A stretch of 64,000 bases of DNA from Paenibacillus lactis (GCF_017873605.1 NZ_JAGGKI010000006.1:294090-358089), one strand, 5' to 3'; counted from the stretch's first letter, positions 1 through 8,940 are shown. The notes: a model not told the origin generated them from the sequence alone. A program made the numbers and translations.

Positions 1-1
1 T

Positions 2-37
2 CTCCATGCAGAGCCGGTTTTGAGCATTTGCATGGAG
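2..37. other. Inverted repeat upstream of CD3324-like gene
   Basis: The arms CTCCATGC (2-9) and GCATGGAG (30-37) are perfectly complementary around a 20-base loop. No T-run follows, so it is not a clear terminator. It could be a leader structure or the tail of a feature that lies left of the window. Confidence 0.3.
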
Positions 38-99
38 TAGTCAACCAAATTGAAACTGGCTTTGCTGCTTGAAACTATAATTTCAAGGAGTGAGTCGAA

Positions 100-363
100 T
101 TGAGATATATTAATGCCGCTGTCGTCTTGCCGGAGGAACTGGTTGAAAAATTGCAAGAATATATACAAGGCGAATACCTCTATATACCCGCTAGAAAAAA
201 TGAACATAAAGTCTGGGGAGAGTTGTCTGGCGCACGAAAAGAGATTAACAAAAGAAATGATGATATTTTGAAAGCATATTTAGCTGGCGCTTCAGTCGAG
301 GAACTCTCAGAATCATTCTTTTTATCAACCTATGCTATCAGAAAAATAATATATCAGAAATAG
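100..363 (+). CDS. CD3324-like small helix-turn-helix protein
   Basis: This 87-residue protein has the pattern of the CD3324 family, small Firmicute proteins distantly like Mor-type activators: an N-terminal NA-x-VLPEELV-x-KLQEYIQGEYLYIP segment, a K-x-WGE-x-SGAR linker, and a C-terminal helix-turn-helix (about residues 52-85, ending in LSTYAIRKIIYQK). A TTG start is chosen because AAGGAG lies at 85-90, nine bases upstream. The gene stands alone, followed at once by a terminator. A DNA-binding role is inferred from the family; no target is evident. Confidence 0.75.
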   Translation: MRYINAAVVLPEELVEKLQEYIQGEYLYIPARKNEHKVWGELSGARKEINKRNDDILKAYLAGASVEELSESFFLSTYAIRKIIYQK

Positions 364-375
364 ATGCCTACTTTT

Positions 376-426
376 CCCTTCAAGAGCGCTTTAGTCGAGC
401 GGTGTTACTCTTGAAGGGATTTTTAT
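376..426 (+). terminator. Rho-independent terminator of the CD3324-like gene
   Basis: The arms CCCTTCAAGAG (376-386) and CTCTTGAAGGG (408-418) form an 11-base-pair stem followed by ATTTTTA. Confidence 0.85.
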
Positions 427-810
427 AATGAAAAGAAGAAATCTGCACTTTTCAATACCCGCTAACATGTTAAGCAGCATTAGTTCTAAGTTTGCAAATA
501 TAAAATATTACAGCATCGTTTTGTATATAGATCATGAATTTTCGATCTGCTATCGTTTAGATGTAAGAGACTCACTGGCTGTTAGCCATTAAAATTTTGC
601 ACCAAGAGGGGGTCGAAGTGATGGATGTTATCGTAGATACTTCGATTGTAATCATGAATTCCGCTTACTTTTAAGCAGTCCATTCCTATAATTAAGTTCA
701 CACTTACGATGATAATCAGGAGGTAGCTACGTTTGTTATTCGTTTCTAGATTGCCAACTGAAAAAGAACATGACCTTTAAGAGAATCCTGACCATTGGAT
801 AATAATAACA
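427..810. other. Intergenic stretch, no convincing gene
   Basis: The 384 bases are AT-rich and contain stops in all frames. A 17-codon reading frame at 621-674 has a purine-rich site ahead of it and reads like the start of a PIN-domain protein, but it is too short to call. Confidence 0.5.
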
Positions 811-839
811 TTGACAATCGTAGGTTTTTCCAAAATAAT
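811..839 (+). promoter_or_regulatory. Likely sigma-A promoter of codBA
   Basis: TTGACA (811-816), a 17-base spacer and AATAAT (834-839). A start near 846 would put the PyrR loop about 25 bases into the transcript, the usual arrangement for an attenuator. Confidence 0.55.
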
Positions 840-871
840 AGAATGTAATTGAATACTGGTACCTTTAAATC

Positions 872-1023
872 AGTCCAGAGAGGCTGGCAAGGGCAGCGGA
901 TGTTTATAATCACGCGTGATTCAGTGCATACCCCATCAGGGGATGCTCTGCGTCTTCGCGCGGGTTATGATGCAAAGAAGAGGCTACTTGTCAGTTTGAG
1001 ACTTGACGAGTAGCCTCTTTTTT
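872..1023 (+). promoter_or_regulatory. PyrR-binding attenuator leader of codBA
   Basis: AGTCCAGAGAGGCT at 872-885 matches the PyrR binding-loop consensus ARUCCNGNGAGGYU at every position. It is followed by a perfect palindrome AATCACGCGTGATT (908-921), a GC-rich hairpin near 927-946, and a strong terminator at 980-1023. In the known mechanism, PyrR with UMP or UTP bound stabilises the loop, so that the terminator forms and downstream pyrimidine genes are shut off. I did not fold the antiterminator, so its exact pairing is inferred. Confidence 0.85.
980..1023 (+). terminator. Attenuator terminator before codB
   Basis: GAGGCTACT (980-988) pairs with AGTAGCCTC (1009-1017), extended by GTCA/TGAC, and a T-run follows. 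It ends 44 bases before codB and has no gene upstream to terminate, which supports the attenuator reading. Confidence 0.85.
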
Positions 1024-1066
1024 CTGCTTTTTTGGTATCAGGACACTTTAACCTGGAGGTATTCTG

Positions 1067-2344
1067 ATGAGCAAACAAGATCAAGAGTTTTCGTGGCAAG
1101 CGGTACCGAAAACGCAGAGAAACCATTTTTGGAAGACGCTATCCGTCATGTTAGGGTTCACGTTCTTTTCGGCAAGCATGCTGGCAGGGGGGACGTTAGG
1201 AGTCGGCTTGACGTTCATGGAGTTCATAGGCATCGTGCTTGCGGGTAATTTGGCACTGGGCATCTATACGGGAGCACTGGCACATATCGCTGCCAAAACG
1301 GGCCTTTCCACGCACTTGCTGGCAAAATATGCGTTCGGTGAAAAAGGGTCGTACCTGCCATCGTTCCTGCTCGGATTCACGCAGGTCGGATGGTTTGGCG
1401 TCGGCGTGGCCATGTTCGCGATTCCGGTTGCCAAAGCGATGGATTGGAACGTGTACCTGCTGATCTTCTTGTTTGGTTTCGCCATGACGGCATCCGCCAT
1501 CTTCGGCATGAAGTCGCTCGTCATTTTGGGCTACATCGCAGTTCCGGCCATTACCATCCTTGGCGGCTACTCCATGTTTGAAGGGGCAGGATCCCTGGGG
1601 GGGCTGCAAGGGCTGCTCGATTACTCGCCGACCCAGACGCTCACCACGGCAGCGGCATTGACCATTTGTATCGGGTCTTTCATCAGCGGAGGAACGCTGA
1701 CGCCCGATTTCGCCCGGTTTTCCCAGACGTCCCGGCAGGCGGTTACCGCAACGGTCATCGCGTTCTTCCTGGGGAACTCGCTCATGTTCTTGTTCGGTGC
1801 CGTCGGCGCAATGGCTTATAACCAGGCCGATATCTCGGAAGTCATGTTCCTGCAAGGTTTGATCATTCCCGCGATCGTCGTTCTGGGGCTGAATATCTGG
1901 ACGACCAACGATAATGCCCTGTATGCTTCGGGGCTAGGCTTTGCGAACATCACGAAAATTTCGAAAAAGTTCTTCGTCATTGTCAATGGCATCGTGGGTA
2001 CCGTCTTGGCCATGTGGATGTACAACAACTTCGTCGGTTTCCTAAATGTGCTGGGCGCGGCGATTCCGTCGATCGGTGCCATCATCATCGCGGACTACTT
2101 CTTTGTAAAGCGCAGAAATTATAAACCGTTTGCCGAGATGACTTTTAAGAAGGTAAACTGGATAGCGATGGCAGCTTGGGCTATCGGCGTTGCCTTCGCC
2201 CAATTGGCTCCCGGAATAACGCCATTGAACGCACTGATCGGAACGGCAGTGGTCTACATTGTATTGATGCTGATCGTTCCTGCCAAAGAATCCACAGAAA
2301 AGGGGAAAACAAATGATTATACAGAACGCAAAATTGCGGGGTAA
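1067..2344 (+). CDS. codB: Cytosine permease CodB (NCS1 family)
   Basis: The 425-residue protein is an NCS1 nucleobase:cation symporter in the inner membrane, importing cytosine for deamination. Hydrophobic segments run from about residue 22 to 410, giving roughly twelve membrane helices, and the family pattern is clear ([10 protein letters not shown] near the first helix, [13 protein letters not shown] mid-protein, [16 protein letters not shown] later). GGAGG eight bases before the ATG fixes the start. The last 32 bases overlap codA in another frame, so the two are translationally coupled. Expression should fall when pyrimidines are plentiful, because of the PyrR leader. Confidence 0.93.
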   Translation: MSKQDQEFSWQAVPKTQRNHFWKTLSVMLGFTFFSASMLAGGTLGVGLTFMEFIGIVLAGNLALGIYTGALAHIAAKTGLSTHLLAKYAFGEKGSYLPSFLLGFTQVGWFGVGVAMFAIPVAKAMDWNVYLLIFLFGFAMTASAIFGMKSLVILGYIAVPAITILGGYSMFEGAGSLGGLQGLLDYSPTQTLTTAAALTICIGSFISGGTLTPDFARFSQTSRQAVTATVIAFFLGNSLMFLFGAVGAMAYNQADISEVMFLQGLIIPAIVVLGLNIWTTNDNALYASGLGFANITKISKKFFVIVNGIVGTVLAMWMYNNFVGFLNVLGAAIPSIGAIIIADYFFVKRRNYKPFAEMTFKKVNWIAMAAWAIGVAFAQLAPGITPLNALIGTAVVYIVLMLIVPAKESTEKGKTNDYTERKIAG

Positions 2345-3581
2345 AGAGGGCATATGGAATATCGTCGTGAAGAACGGGAAGTTTGAACGGATTACGCAGT
2401 CGCTGGAAACAACAGCGGACGAGGAAGTCATTGACGTGGGCGGCTCGCTTGTGCTGCCGCCGTTCATTGAACCTCACATTCATTTGGACACAACGCTCAC
2501 TGCCGGTGAGCCGGAATGGAATTTGAGCGGAACGCTGTTCGAAGGCATCCAGCGCTGGTCAGAACGCAAGGCGTTCCTGACGCATGAAGACGTCAAAACG
2601 CGCTCCACAACAGCTCTGAAGTGGCAGATTGCTCAAGGCATCCAGCACGTAAGGACGCATGTGGACGTGACCGATCCTAGCTTAACCGCAGTTAAAGCGA
2701 TGCTTGAAGTGAAAGAAGAAATGGCACCTTATATTGACATCCAACTTGTCGCTTTTCCGCAGGAAGGCATCCACTCCTACCCGAATGGCGCGGAACTGTT
2801 GGAAGAGTCGCTGAGAATGGGCGTTGACGTGGTTGGCGGCATTCCCCACTTTGAATTCACAAGGGAGTATGGCGTTGATTCGATGAAGGTTGCTTTTGAT
2901 CTCGCGGAAAAATATGACCGGCTCATCGACATCCATTGCGACGAAATCGATGATGAGCAATCGCGTTTCGTGGAAGTTGTCGCCAAAGAAGCCTACGAAC
3001 GCGGACTGGGCTCTCGTACGACGGCAAGCCACACAACGGCGATGGGGTCATATAATGATGCCTATACGTACAAATTGTTTAGATTGCTGAAGCTGGCTGA
3101 CCTGAATTTTGTCTCCAATCCTTTGGTTAATATCCACCTGCAGGGACGCTTCGATACGTATCCGAAGAGAAGAGGGCTGACCCGCGTCAAAGAGCTGCAG
3201 GAAGCCGGACTAAATGTGTGCTTCGGTCACGATGACATCTTTGATCCATGGTATCCGCTAGGCACGGGCAATATGCTCCAAGTGCTCCATATGGGCATCC
3301 ATGCTTCGCAGCTGCTTGGTTACGATCAAATCGTAAACTCGATCGATCTTATTACGAAAAATAGTGCAAGAACACTGCATATCGAGGATGTGTACGGTAT
3401 TGAAGAAGGCAAGCCTGCCAACTTCATCGTTCTTGAAGCGGAGAACGAATACGAGGCTATCCGCAAGCAGGCAGCAGTGCTTTATTCGTTCAGAGGCGGC
3501 CGCAAAATCGCGGAAACGAAGCCGCGGGACACGTCGATCGTTCTTGAGAGCGGTTCGGAGAAGGTCACTTTCAATAAATAA
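2313..3581 (+). CDS. codA: Cytosine deaminase CodA
   Basis: The 422-residue amidohydrolase converts cytosine to uracil and ammonia in the pyrimidine salvage pathway. The metal-binding HxH lies at H55/H57 (EPHIHLDTT), the third ligand H208 is in [11 protein letters not shown], and the catalytic/metal Asp is D307 in [11 protein letters not shown]. The length and long stretches such as [20 protein letters not shown] match E. coli CodA. The start lies inside codB, so this is the second gene of a two-gene salvage operon. Nothing is missing from the active site. Confidence 0.96.
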   Translation: MIIQNAKLRGKEGIWNIVVKNGKFERITQSLETTADEEVIDVGGSLVLPPFIEPHIHLDTTLTAGEPEWNLSGTLFEGIQRWSERKAFLTHEDVKTRSTTALKWQIAQGIQHVRTHVDVTDPSLTAVKAMLEVKEEMAPYIDIQLVAFPQEGIHSYPNGAELLEESLRMGVDVVGGIPHFEFTREYGVDSMKVAFDLAEKYDRLIDIHCDEIDDEQSRFVEVVAKEAYERGLGSRTTASHTTAMGSYNDAYTYKLFRLLKLADLNFVSNPLVNIHLQGRFDTYPKRRGLTRVKELQEAGLNVCFGHDDIFDPWYPLGTGNMLQVLHMGIHASQLLGYDQIVNSIDLITKNSARTLHIEDVYGIEEGKPANFIVLEAENEYEAIRKQAAVLYSFRGGRKIAETKPRDTSIVLESGSEKVTFNK

Positions 3582-3604
3582 TTGAAGGATTCGCATTCTA
3601 ACAA

Positions 3605-3634
3605 GAAGGCACCCCGATCTGGGGTGTCTCCTTC
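3605..3634 (+). terminator. Hairpin after codA
   Basis: GAAGGcACCCC and GGGGTgtctCCTTC form a stem around GATCT. The T-run is poor, so it is a weak or bidirectional terminator. Confidence 0.5.
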
Positions 3635-3817
3635 ATTATGTTTGAATGCAGACGTAGAGCAGAGGTACAGTCCTTTTTTACAGTCTATTTTCGAATCCGA
3701 ATTAAAATAATCCCTTGGGGTAGATTAATCAAGAAAAGCAAAGTTGCAAAGGGATTTTGAAAGAAATTCGTAAGAATAAGGTTATCTATTCATCTTTCCA
3801 ATTCAAGAGGTGCCTGT

Positions 3818-4963
3818 ATGTCTGTATATTTAATTCCCATAAAAACAGCATTTATTATTTTTTGCATATTGAGTTTTTTCCTTATTGTTCCTTGGATGGT
3901 TTATAGTTATAGAAAATATGGACATTTAAGTCTTTGGGCATCCATCGTGGCTTATTCCTTTGTTTTTTATATGTTATCGGCATTATTTTTAGTTCTCCTG
4001 CCTCTTCCGGATACTCGAAATACCTGCGCTATGCAATCACCCGATGCGGTTCATTATTCGCTCGTCCCATTTCATTTTATTTGGGAAATTATACATAGTC
4101 GTTCAGTCGTATGGTCACAGCCATCGACCTATGCGCGGGTACTTACGGACAGTGTATTTTTGCAGGCGGCATTCAATTTCTTATTATTATTGCCGCTTGG
4201 CGTTTATCTAAGGTATTTTTTTCAGCATAAACGAAATTGGAAGAAAGCGCTTGGTTTGGGGTTCGCGTTATCCCTTTTCTATGAAACAACCCAAATTACA
4301 GGGATCTACGGAATCTACAATTGTCCATATCGTATCTTCGATGTCGATGATCTTATACTAAACAGCACGGGTGCTTTGTTTGGATTCATCATTGCTCCTG
4401 TCATACTTGCGCTATTTCCGTCTCGAAATAACCTTATAGCGAAGGCAGAAAAAATGCAGGAAAGTCCGCTCGTACCTCCGCTGCCGCAATTACTGGCTGT
4501 GCTTGTCGATTATCTGTTGATCAAGATTAGTTGGAGCCTTACCGTTGGTTTCTTTATCACCAGCGAATTTGCAGAATTTCTGTTTACAACGATTTTGTTT
4601 ATTATTCTTTTCTCTGTAGTTCCTTTTATTTGGAATGGAAAAACCATCGGAACCCATTTACTGCGATTCAAGCTAACTACAGTGGGTGAGGGAACACCTT
4701 CGTGGCCGTCCTTGTTAAAAAGATCCTTTGCGCTTTACTTGCCTTTAGCGGCAACATGGATTACGCGTCTATTTAATGGCATTAAGTTAGACATGAATTC
4801 AATTCTTTATCCTTATCATGTTTGGATCAGTGTGGCTGCATTAGCATTTGTGTTTATAATGTGGGCCATATTATTTATCCATGTCACCGTCGTCCTCTTC
4901 AAGAAAGGGAAACGAACCCTTTACTTTGACGATGTGGCGAATATAGTACCAAGGAAAAAATAA
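3818..4963 (+). CDS. VanZ-RDD fusion membrane protein
   Basis: The 381-residue polytopic membrane protein joins two domains. Residues about 1-200 are VanZ-like: several helices, the hallmark SLVPFHFIWEII and a conserved acidic loop near YRIFDVDDLILN. Residues about 218-375 are RDD-like: PPLPQLLAVLVDYLLI, then WNGKTIGTHLLRFKLTTVGEG. VanZ family members are linked to teicoplanin resistance and envelope biology, and RDD proteins to transport or ion stress, but neither activity can be assigned here. AGAGGTG upstream supports the ATG. It stands alone between two terminators and is more AT-rich than codBA. Confidence 0.8.
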   Translation: MSVYLIPIKTAFIIFCILSFFLIVPWMVYSYRKYGHLSLWASIVAYSFVFYMLSALFLVLLPLPDTRNTCAMQSPDAVHYSLVPFHFIWEIIHSRSVVWSQPSTYARVLTDSVFLQAAFNFLLLLPLGVYLRYFFQHKRNWKKALGLGFALSLFYETTQITGIYGIYNCPYRIFDVDDLILNSTGALFGFIIAPVILALFPSRNNLIAKAEKMQESPLVPPLPQLLAVLVDYLLIKISWSLTVGFFITSEFAEFLFTTILFIILFSVVPFIWNGKTIGTHLLRFKLTTVGEGTPSWPSLLKRSFALYLPLAATWITRLFNGIKLDMNSILYPYHVWISVAALAFVFIMWAILFIHVTVVLFKKGKRTLYFDDVANIVPRKK

Positions 4964-4977
4964 ATCTTAAACGATGT

Positions 4978-5058
4978 TAAACCGCACCATGGCCATTCCC
5001 CGCATTGACTGTTATTCGTCAATCTCAAGATCGGGGCTCCGGCGTGGTGCGGTTTTTC
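4978..5058 (+). terminator. Terminator after VanZ-RDD gene
   Basis: AACCGCACCA (from 4979) pairs with TGGTGCGGTT (5045-5054), followed by TTTCT. The loop of about 50 bases has its own partial pairing. Confidence 0.7.
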
Positions 5059-5121
5059 TGGTCGATGACCTCGTGGTAGGCATATTCTTTGAAATGTAAT
5101 TAAAAAACATTACGATTTTCA

Positions 5122-5173
5122 TTGACAAAGAAATCCAGCCTCCGTATAATCTTTAATCGTAAACATTACAATT
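5122..5173 (+). promoter_or_regulatory. zinT promoter with Zur box
   Basis: TTGACA (5122-5127), 17 bases, TATAAT (5145-5150) is a near-perfect sigma-A promoter. The sequence AATCGTAAACATTACAATT (5155-5173) over the start site closely matches the Bacillus Zur box TCGTAATNATTACGA. A second ATTACGATTT half-site lies at 5109-5118, just before the -35. Zur bound to zinc would block this promoter, so the gene should be induced by zinc starvation. Confidence 0.85.
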
Positions 5174-5187
5174 AAATGGAGGAGAAT

Positions 5188-6027
5188 ATGAAACTAAAAC
5201 TTGGGATTGGAGTCATTTTAGCAGTATTGGGGTTGTGGCTTGCCGGGTGTCAAAGCGCTGGCTCTAACGACAGTGGCGCTTTGAATCAAACCGAGGCAGT
5301 CAGCGGTACGAATGGAAGCAGTAGCACTCAGGAGAGCAGCGGTACTGAAGAAAGCAGCAGTACTAATGAAAGCAACACGAATCATGTTCATGACGAGGAG
5401 GATGAACATAACCATGAACATAACCATGAACATAACCATGAACATAACCATGATCACAACCACGAACATCATGATCATGATGAGGAAGCAGAGGCGATCT
5501 ACAAGGGATTCTTTGAGGACAGCCAAGTACAGAACCGTACGCTGTCAGATTGGGAAGGAGACTGGCAATCGGTTTATCCATATTTGCTGGATGGTACATT
5601 GGATGAGGTATTTGCGCATAAAGCGGAGGATTCCGGGAAAATGACGGCGGAGGAGTATAAGGAATATTATGACGTCGGCTACAAGACCGATACGGAACGC
5701 ATTGTGATTGAAGGAGACACTGTCACGTTCTTCACGAAGGGCCAGCAACGTTCAGGGAAGTACCAATCCGATGGATACGAAATACTGACCTACGAGGCCG
5801 GTAACCGCGGGGTTCGTTACATATTTAAGTCGGTGGAAGAAGTCGAGGGACTGCCTCGTTACATTCAGTTTAGCGACCACCGGATCAACCCCAGCAAGTC
5901 GGATCATTTCCATTTATATTGGGGAGACGATCGCAAGGCTTTACTTGAAGAAGTTACGAATTGGCCTACTTATTACCCGTCCGACATGGATGGACACAGC
6001 ATAGCCCATGAAATGATGGCACACTAA
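5188..6027 (+). CDS. zinT: ZinT-type zinc-binding lipoprotein
   Basis: This is an extracellular, lipid-anchored zinc scavenger. The ATG at 5188 is chosen over one 12 bases upstream because GGAGGAG sits just before it. The signal peptide ends in the lipobox LAGC, then comes a Ser/Thr/Gly-rich linker, then a His/Asp/Glu-rich stretch (about residues 58-98), then a full ZinT (YodA) domain from YKGFFEDSQVQNR to the C-terminus with HFHLYWGDD near the end. In the AdcA-type proteins ZinT is fused to a zinc transporter binding domain; here it is free-standing. It probably passes zinc to a ZnuABC system encoded elsewhere. The Zur box supports this role. Confidence 0.9.
   Translation: MKLKLGIGVILAVLGLWLAGCQSAGSNDSGALNQTEAVSGTNGSSSTQESSGTEESSSTNESNTNHVHDEEDEHNHEHNHEHNHEHNHDHNHEHHDHDEEAEAIYKGFFEDSQVQNRTLSDWEGDWQSVYPYLLDGTLDEVFAHKAEDSGKMTAEEYKEYYDVGYKTDTERIVIEGDTVTFFTKGQQRSGKYQSDGYEILTYEAGNRGVRYIFKSVEEVEGLPRYIQFSDHRINPSKSDHFHLYWGDDRKALLEEVTNWPTYYPSDMDGHSIAHEMMAH
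5404..5451 (+). repeat. Four perfect 12-base tandem repeats in zinT
   Basis: GAACATAACCAT is repeated four times in frame and encodes EHNH units of the metal-binding linker. Diverged copies continue to about 5475. Such a tract can change length by slippage without breaking the frame. Confidence 0.9.
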
Positions 6028-6113
6028 CGCCAACTCTGCTTTGAATCGGCGTTGAGAGTTGAAATTAGCTTTCAACACATTAGGCTTCATTATATTTAAA
6101 TAGTTTCGGATTC

Positions 6114-6160
6114 AAAACCCCCAGGCGCTCTTACAAGCGTATCCTAGGGGTTTTAGTTTA
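6114..6160 (+). terminator. Terminator after zinT
   Basis: AAAACCCCCAGG (6114-6125) pairs with CCTAGGGGTTTT (6143-6154), with an inner CGCT/AGCG stem, followed by a T-rich tail. Confidence 0.8.
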
Positions 6161-6164
6161 TTTT

Positions 6165-6183
6165 TAAGGTTGCTGTAAGGTTG
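6165..6183 (+). promoter_or_regulatory. Direct repeats, likely response-regulator box
   Basis: TAAGGTTG occurs at 6165-6172 and again at 6176-6183, an 11-base period that places both copies on one DNA face. This is how OmpR-family regulators bind. It lies about 70 bases before the yxdL-like gene, and an OmpR-type regulator is encoded 5.5 kb downstream. The link is inferred. Confidence 0.5.
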
Positions 6184-6254
6184 GGATTAACACGGTGTAA
6201 GATACGAGCTTTAAGATTGGATATACATTCACGAGACGCCTAAGGAGAGATCCC

Positions 6255-7022
6255 ATGAAAACCATACTGCAAGCAAACAACGTAAACAAAACCTTCGGCA
6301 CGAAAGGAAACCTATATACGGCGCTGAAAAATATCAACCTGAGCATTAGTGAAGGAGAATATGTCGGCATCATGGGCCCATCCGGAGCGGGAAAGTCGAC
6401 CCTGCTGAATATCTTCTCGACCATCGATACGCCGAGTTCCGGCGAAATCACGATCGACGGGCAAAACATCGTTTCCATGAACGAGGAAAAGCTGTCCGAT
6501 TTCCGCCGTCATAAACTCGGCTTTATTTTTCAGGACTATAATCTGCTCGATACGCTGACGGTCAAGGAGAATATCCTGCTGCCACTGGCTCTTTCCAAAG
6601 TCCCGGCAGCCGAAATCGAAAAGCGGGTGGAAGAAATCGCGGATATGTTCAGCATTCGCGAGATTCTCGATAAATATCCGTACCACATTTCAGGAGGACA
6701 AAAGCAGCGTGCGGCCGCATCGAGGGCAATCGTCACGAATCCGAGCCTGATCTTGGCGGACGAGCCTACCGGCGCGCTGGATTCGAAATCGGCAACCGGC
6801 TTGCTGGAAAGCTTGAGCAGGCTGAACCAGCACAACCAAGCGACCATCCTGATGGTGACGCACGACGCTTATGCGGCGAGCTTCTGCAACCGAGTGATTT
6901 TCATTAACGACGGCCAGCTGTTCAAAGAGCTTCATAAAGACGGCATGACCAGAAAAGCATTTTTCGGGCAGATTCTTGAGGTGTTGGCGATGCTCGGAGG
7001 TGGACATCATGACGCTGTTTAA
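6255..7022 (+). CDS. yxdL: BceA/YxdL-type ABC transporter ATPase
   Basis: The 255-residue ATPase energises a peptide-responsive ABC transporter of the BceAB class. Walker A is GPSGAGKST (41-49), the signature is ISGGQKQR (from 145; Ile replaces the usual Leu), and Walker B is LILADEPTGAL (165-175). FRRHKLGFIFQDYNLLDTLTVKENI is typical of the MacB/LolD-like subfamily. It starts an operon with the permease and yxeA, the same order as yxdLM-yxeA in B. subtilis, where the system responds to antimicrobial peptides such as LL-37. The gene symbol is by analogy. Confidence 0.87.
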   Translation: MKTILQANNVNKTFGTKGNLYTALKNINLSISEGEYVGIMGPSGAGKSTLLNIFSTIDTPSSGEITIDGQNIVSMNEEKLSDFRRHKLGFIFQDYNLLDTLTVKENILLPLALSKVPAAEIEKRVEEIADMFSIREILDKYPYHISGGQKQRAAASRAIVTNPSLILADEPTGALDSKSATGLLESLSRLNQHNQATILMVTHDAYAASFCNRVIFINDGQLFKELHKDGMTRKAFFGQILEVLAMLGGGHHDAV

Positions 7023-8940
7023 GATTGCCGGGAAAAACATCCGTAAAAACTTCGCGAATTACTTTCTTTACTTCGCATCGATGATTTTCAGTATCGTCAT
7101 TTATTTTACATTCGTATCCTTGAAATACGACAGCACCATTCAAACGGCATCTGACGGATCGCAGAAGATCAGCTCGGCTTTCAGCGGAGCGGCGGTCGTG
7201 CTGATCGTATTCGTGGCGGTCTTCATCTGGTATTCCAACTCGTTTTTCACGCGCAAGCGCAAAAAAGAGGTCGGATTGTACTCGCTGCTGGGCGTCCGTA
7301 AAAAACAGATCGGACGGATGCTGTTTTATGAAAACTTCCTGATGGGCATTCTGGCCCTGATTGTCGGAATCGCGCTTGGAGCGGTGCTTAGCCGGTTTTT
7401 TGTCATGATTTTAATGAAGGTGATGGGTTACGCCGTCATGGCGGATTTCTCCATTTCCCCGGCTGCAATCTTTAATACTTTCGTGGTGTTCATGATTATC
7501 TCGCTGATCACATCGGTCCAAGGCTATCGCTTAATTTATCGATTTAAGCTGATCGAGCTGTTCCGGGCGGATCAGGAGGGTGAGAAGGAGCCGAAGTCAT
7601 CCGCGGTCATTGCGTTACTATCCGTAGCGCTCATCGGGTTCGGCTACTGGCTTGCGCTGCAAATTTTGCTTACGTCCAAGGCATGGGCGGCGATGGGCTT
7701 CATGCTCACTCCGCTCGTTATTTTGATATCCGTCATCCTGGGCACATACCTGCTGTTTAACACGTTGACGGTTACGCTGCTGAAGCTGGCCCGCAAACAT
7801 AAAACAAGCTACTGGCGTGGACTGAACCTGATCGGGACTTCCCAGCTGCTGTACCGGATGAAGGGCAACGCGCGGACGCTCACGATCATTGCCGTGCTAA
7901 GCGCAACGACGCTGACGGCGGTCGGAACGGCGTACAGCACGTATTACAACACCCGGACGAACGCCGAGCTTGCGAATCCAAACAGCTATATGTTTATCGG
8001 GGTTGACAGTGCGGCCGCAGCAAAAGCCGATAAGGCGATCAAGCAGGCTGCGGGGCATAAAGTGCTTTACCATGAGTCCATTCCTCTCCTCGAGGTGGAT
8101 GCCGACACCTCCAGCCTGAATAACGCTTTAGGGGAGGAGGATCAGTCGTTTACGGTCATATCAAGCCGAGATTTTAACCGGCTGGCCAAGCTCCAGGGGC
8201 GGGACGATGCCATAAGCCTTACAGGCAGCGAAGCCGCAGCGCTTGAACCAGTCTATTTGGAAGGCATTTCGCCGGAGTATGTCGGTTCGTCGATCAAGCT
8301 GAAGGGAGAAGGATTCCATAAAACCATCCAATTCAAAACATTAAAAAAATACAGCGTGTTAAATCTTGGAACGGTCTACTCCACCATTGTCGTCAGCGAT
8401 GACATGTTTGCGGAGCTTAAGCCGAATGCCAAGGCCATGGCTGTCGAAGCCTATAGCATCACGCATCAGGACAAGGCGAAAGAGCTGACCGAGCTGCTCG
8501 ATGGGATTTTACCGGAGAAAGCGGAGCTTTCAAGCTTTTACGGAGATTACTCGCGGGGAATGGAATCCTCCGGCCTCTTAATGTTTATGGGCGGATTCCT
8601 CGGACTCGTGTTCTTGGCAGCGACGGGCAGCATCATTTACTTCAAGCAGCTGACGGAAGCCGGAAGCGACAAAGCCCGTTATATGATTTTGCATAAAATC
8701 GGCGTCAAGAAACGGGAAATCCGCAAATCCGTCGCCAAGCAAGTGATGTTCATATTTGCTCTGCCGCTCGCTTTCGGAATTGCCCACTGCGCCGTCGCCC
8801 TATCGGCCTTATCGAAAATGATGATGACCAATCTGGTCGTTCCGGTCGTGACCTGCATGGGTGTCTATGTCGGCATCTACTTGATCTATTATTTCTTGAC
8901 TGTGCATGCGTACTGCAAAATCGTTACCAATAGAAAATAG
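7009..8940 (+). CDS. yxdM: BceB/YxdM-type ABC transporter permease
   Basis: The 643-residue permease is the partner of the preceding ATPase. The ATG at 7009 follows GGAGGTGG and overlaps the ATPase gene by 14 bases; an upstream in-frame ATG lacks a ribosome site. An N-terminal helix, an FtsX-type helix group (about 60-260), a large extracellular domain (about 320-520) and a C-terminal helix group (about 530-640) follow the ten-helix BceB plan. FFTRKRKKEVGLYSLLGVRK is a family signature. These transporters both sense peptides and release lipid-II-cycle targets from them. Confidence 0.87.
   Translation: MTLFKIAGKNIRKNFANYFLYFASMIFSIVIYFTFVSLKYDSTIQTASDGSQKISSAFSGAAVVLIVFVAVFIWYSNSFFTRKRKKEVGLYSLLGVRKKQIGRMLFYENFLMGILALIVGIALGAVLSRFFVMILMKVMGYAVMADFSISPAAIFNTFVVFMIISLITSVQGYRLIYRFKLIELFRADQEGEKEPKSSAVIALLSVALIGFGYWLALQILLTSKAWAAMGFMLTPLVILISVILGTYLLFNTLTVTLLKLARKHKTSYWRGLNLIGTSQLLYRMKGNARTLTIIAVLSATTLTAVGTAYSTYYNTRTNAELANPNSYMFIGVDSAAAAKADKAIKQAAGHKVLYHESIPLLEVDADTSSLNNALGEEDQSFTVISSRDFNRLAKLQGRDDAISLTGSEAAALEPVYLEGISPEYVGSSIKLKGEGFHKTIQFKTLKKYSVLNLGTVYSTIVVSDDMFAELKPNAKAMAVEAYSITHQDKAKELTELLDGILPEKAELSSFYGDYSRGMESSGLLMFMGGFLGLVFLAATGSIIYFKQLTEAGSDKARYMILHKIGVKKREIRKSVAKQVMFIFALPLAFGIAHCAVALSALSKMMMTNLVVPVVTCMGVYVGIYLIYYFLTVHAYCKIVTNRK

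Noticed and set aside
621..674. 17-codon frame resembling the start of a PIN-domain toxin
   Set aside because: Only about ten residues match (DVIVDTSIVI); far too short to distinguish from chance.
1196..1855. 219-codon open frame antisense to codB
   Set aside because: It has no ribosome site, an Arg/Gln/Gly-rich composition typical of antisense shadows, and fully overlaps a clear gene.
5404..5475. Tandem repeats considered as a CRISPR or regulatory array
   Set aside because: They are contiguous, in frame and encode the His-rich linker of ZinT.
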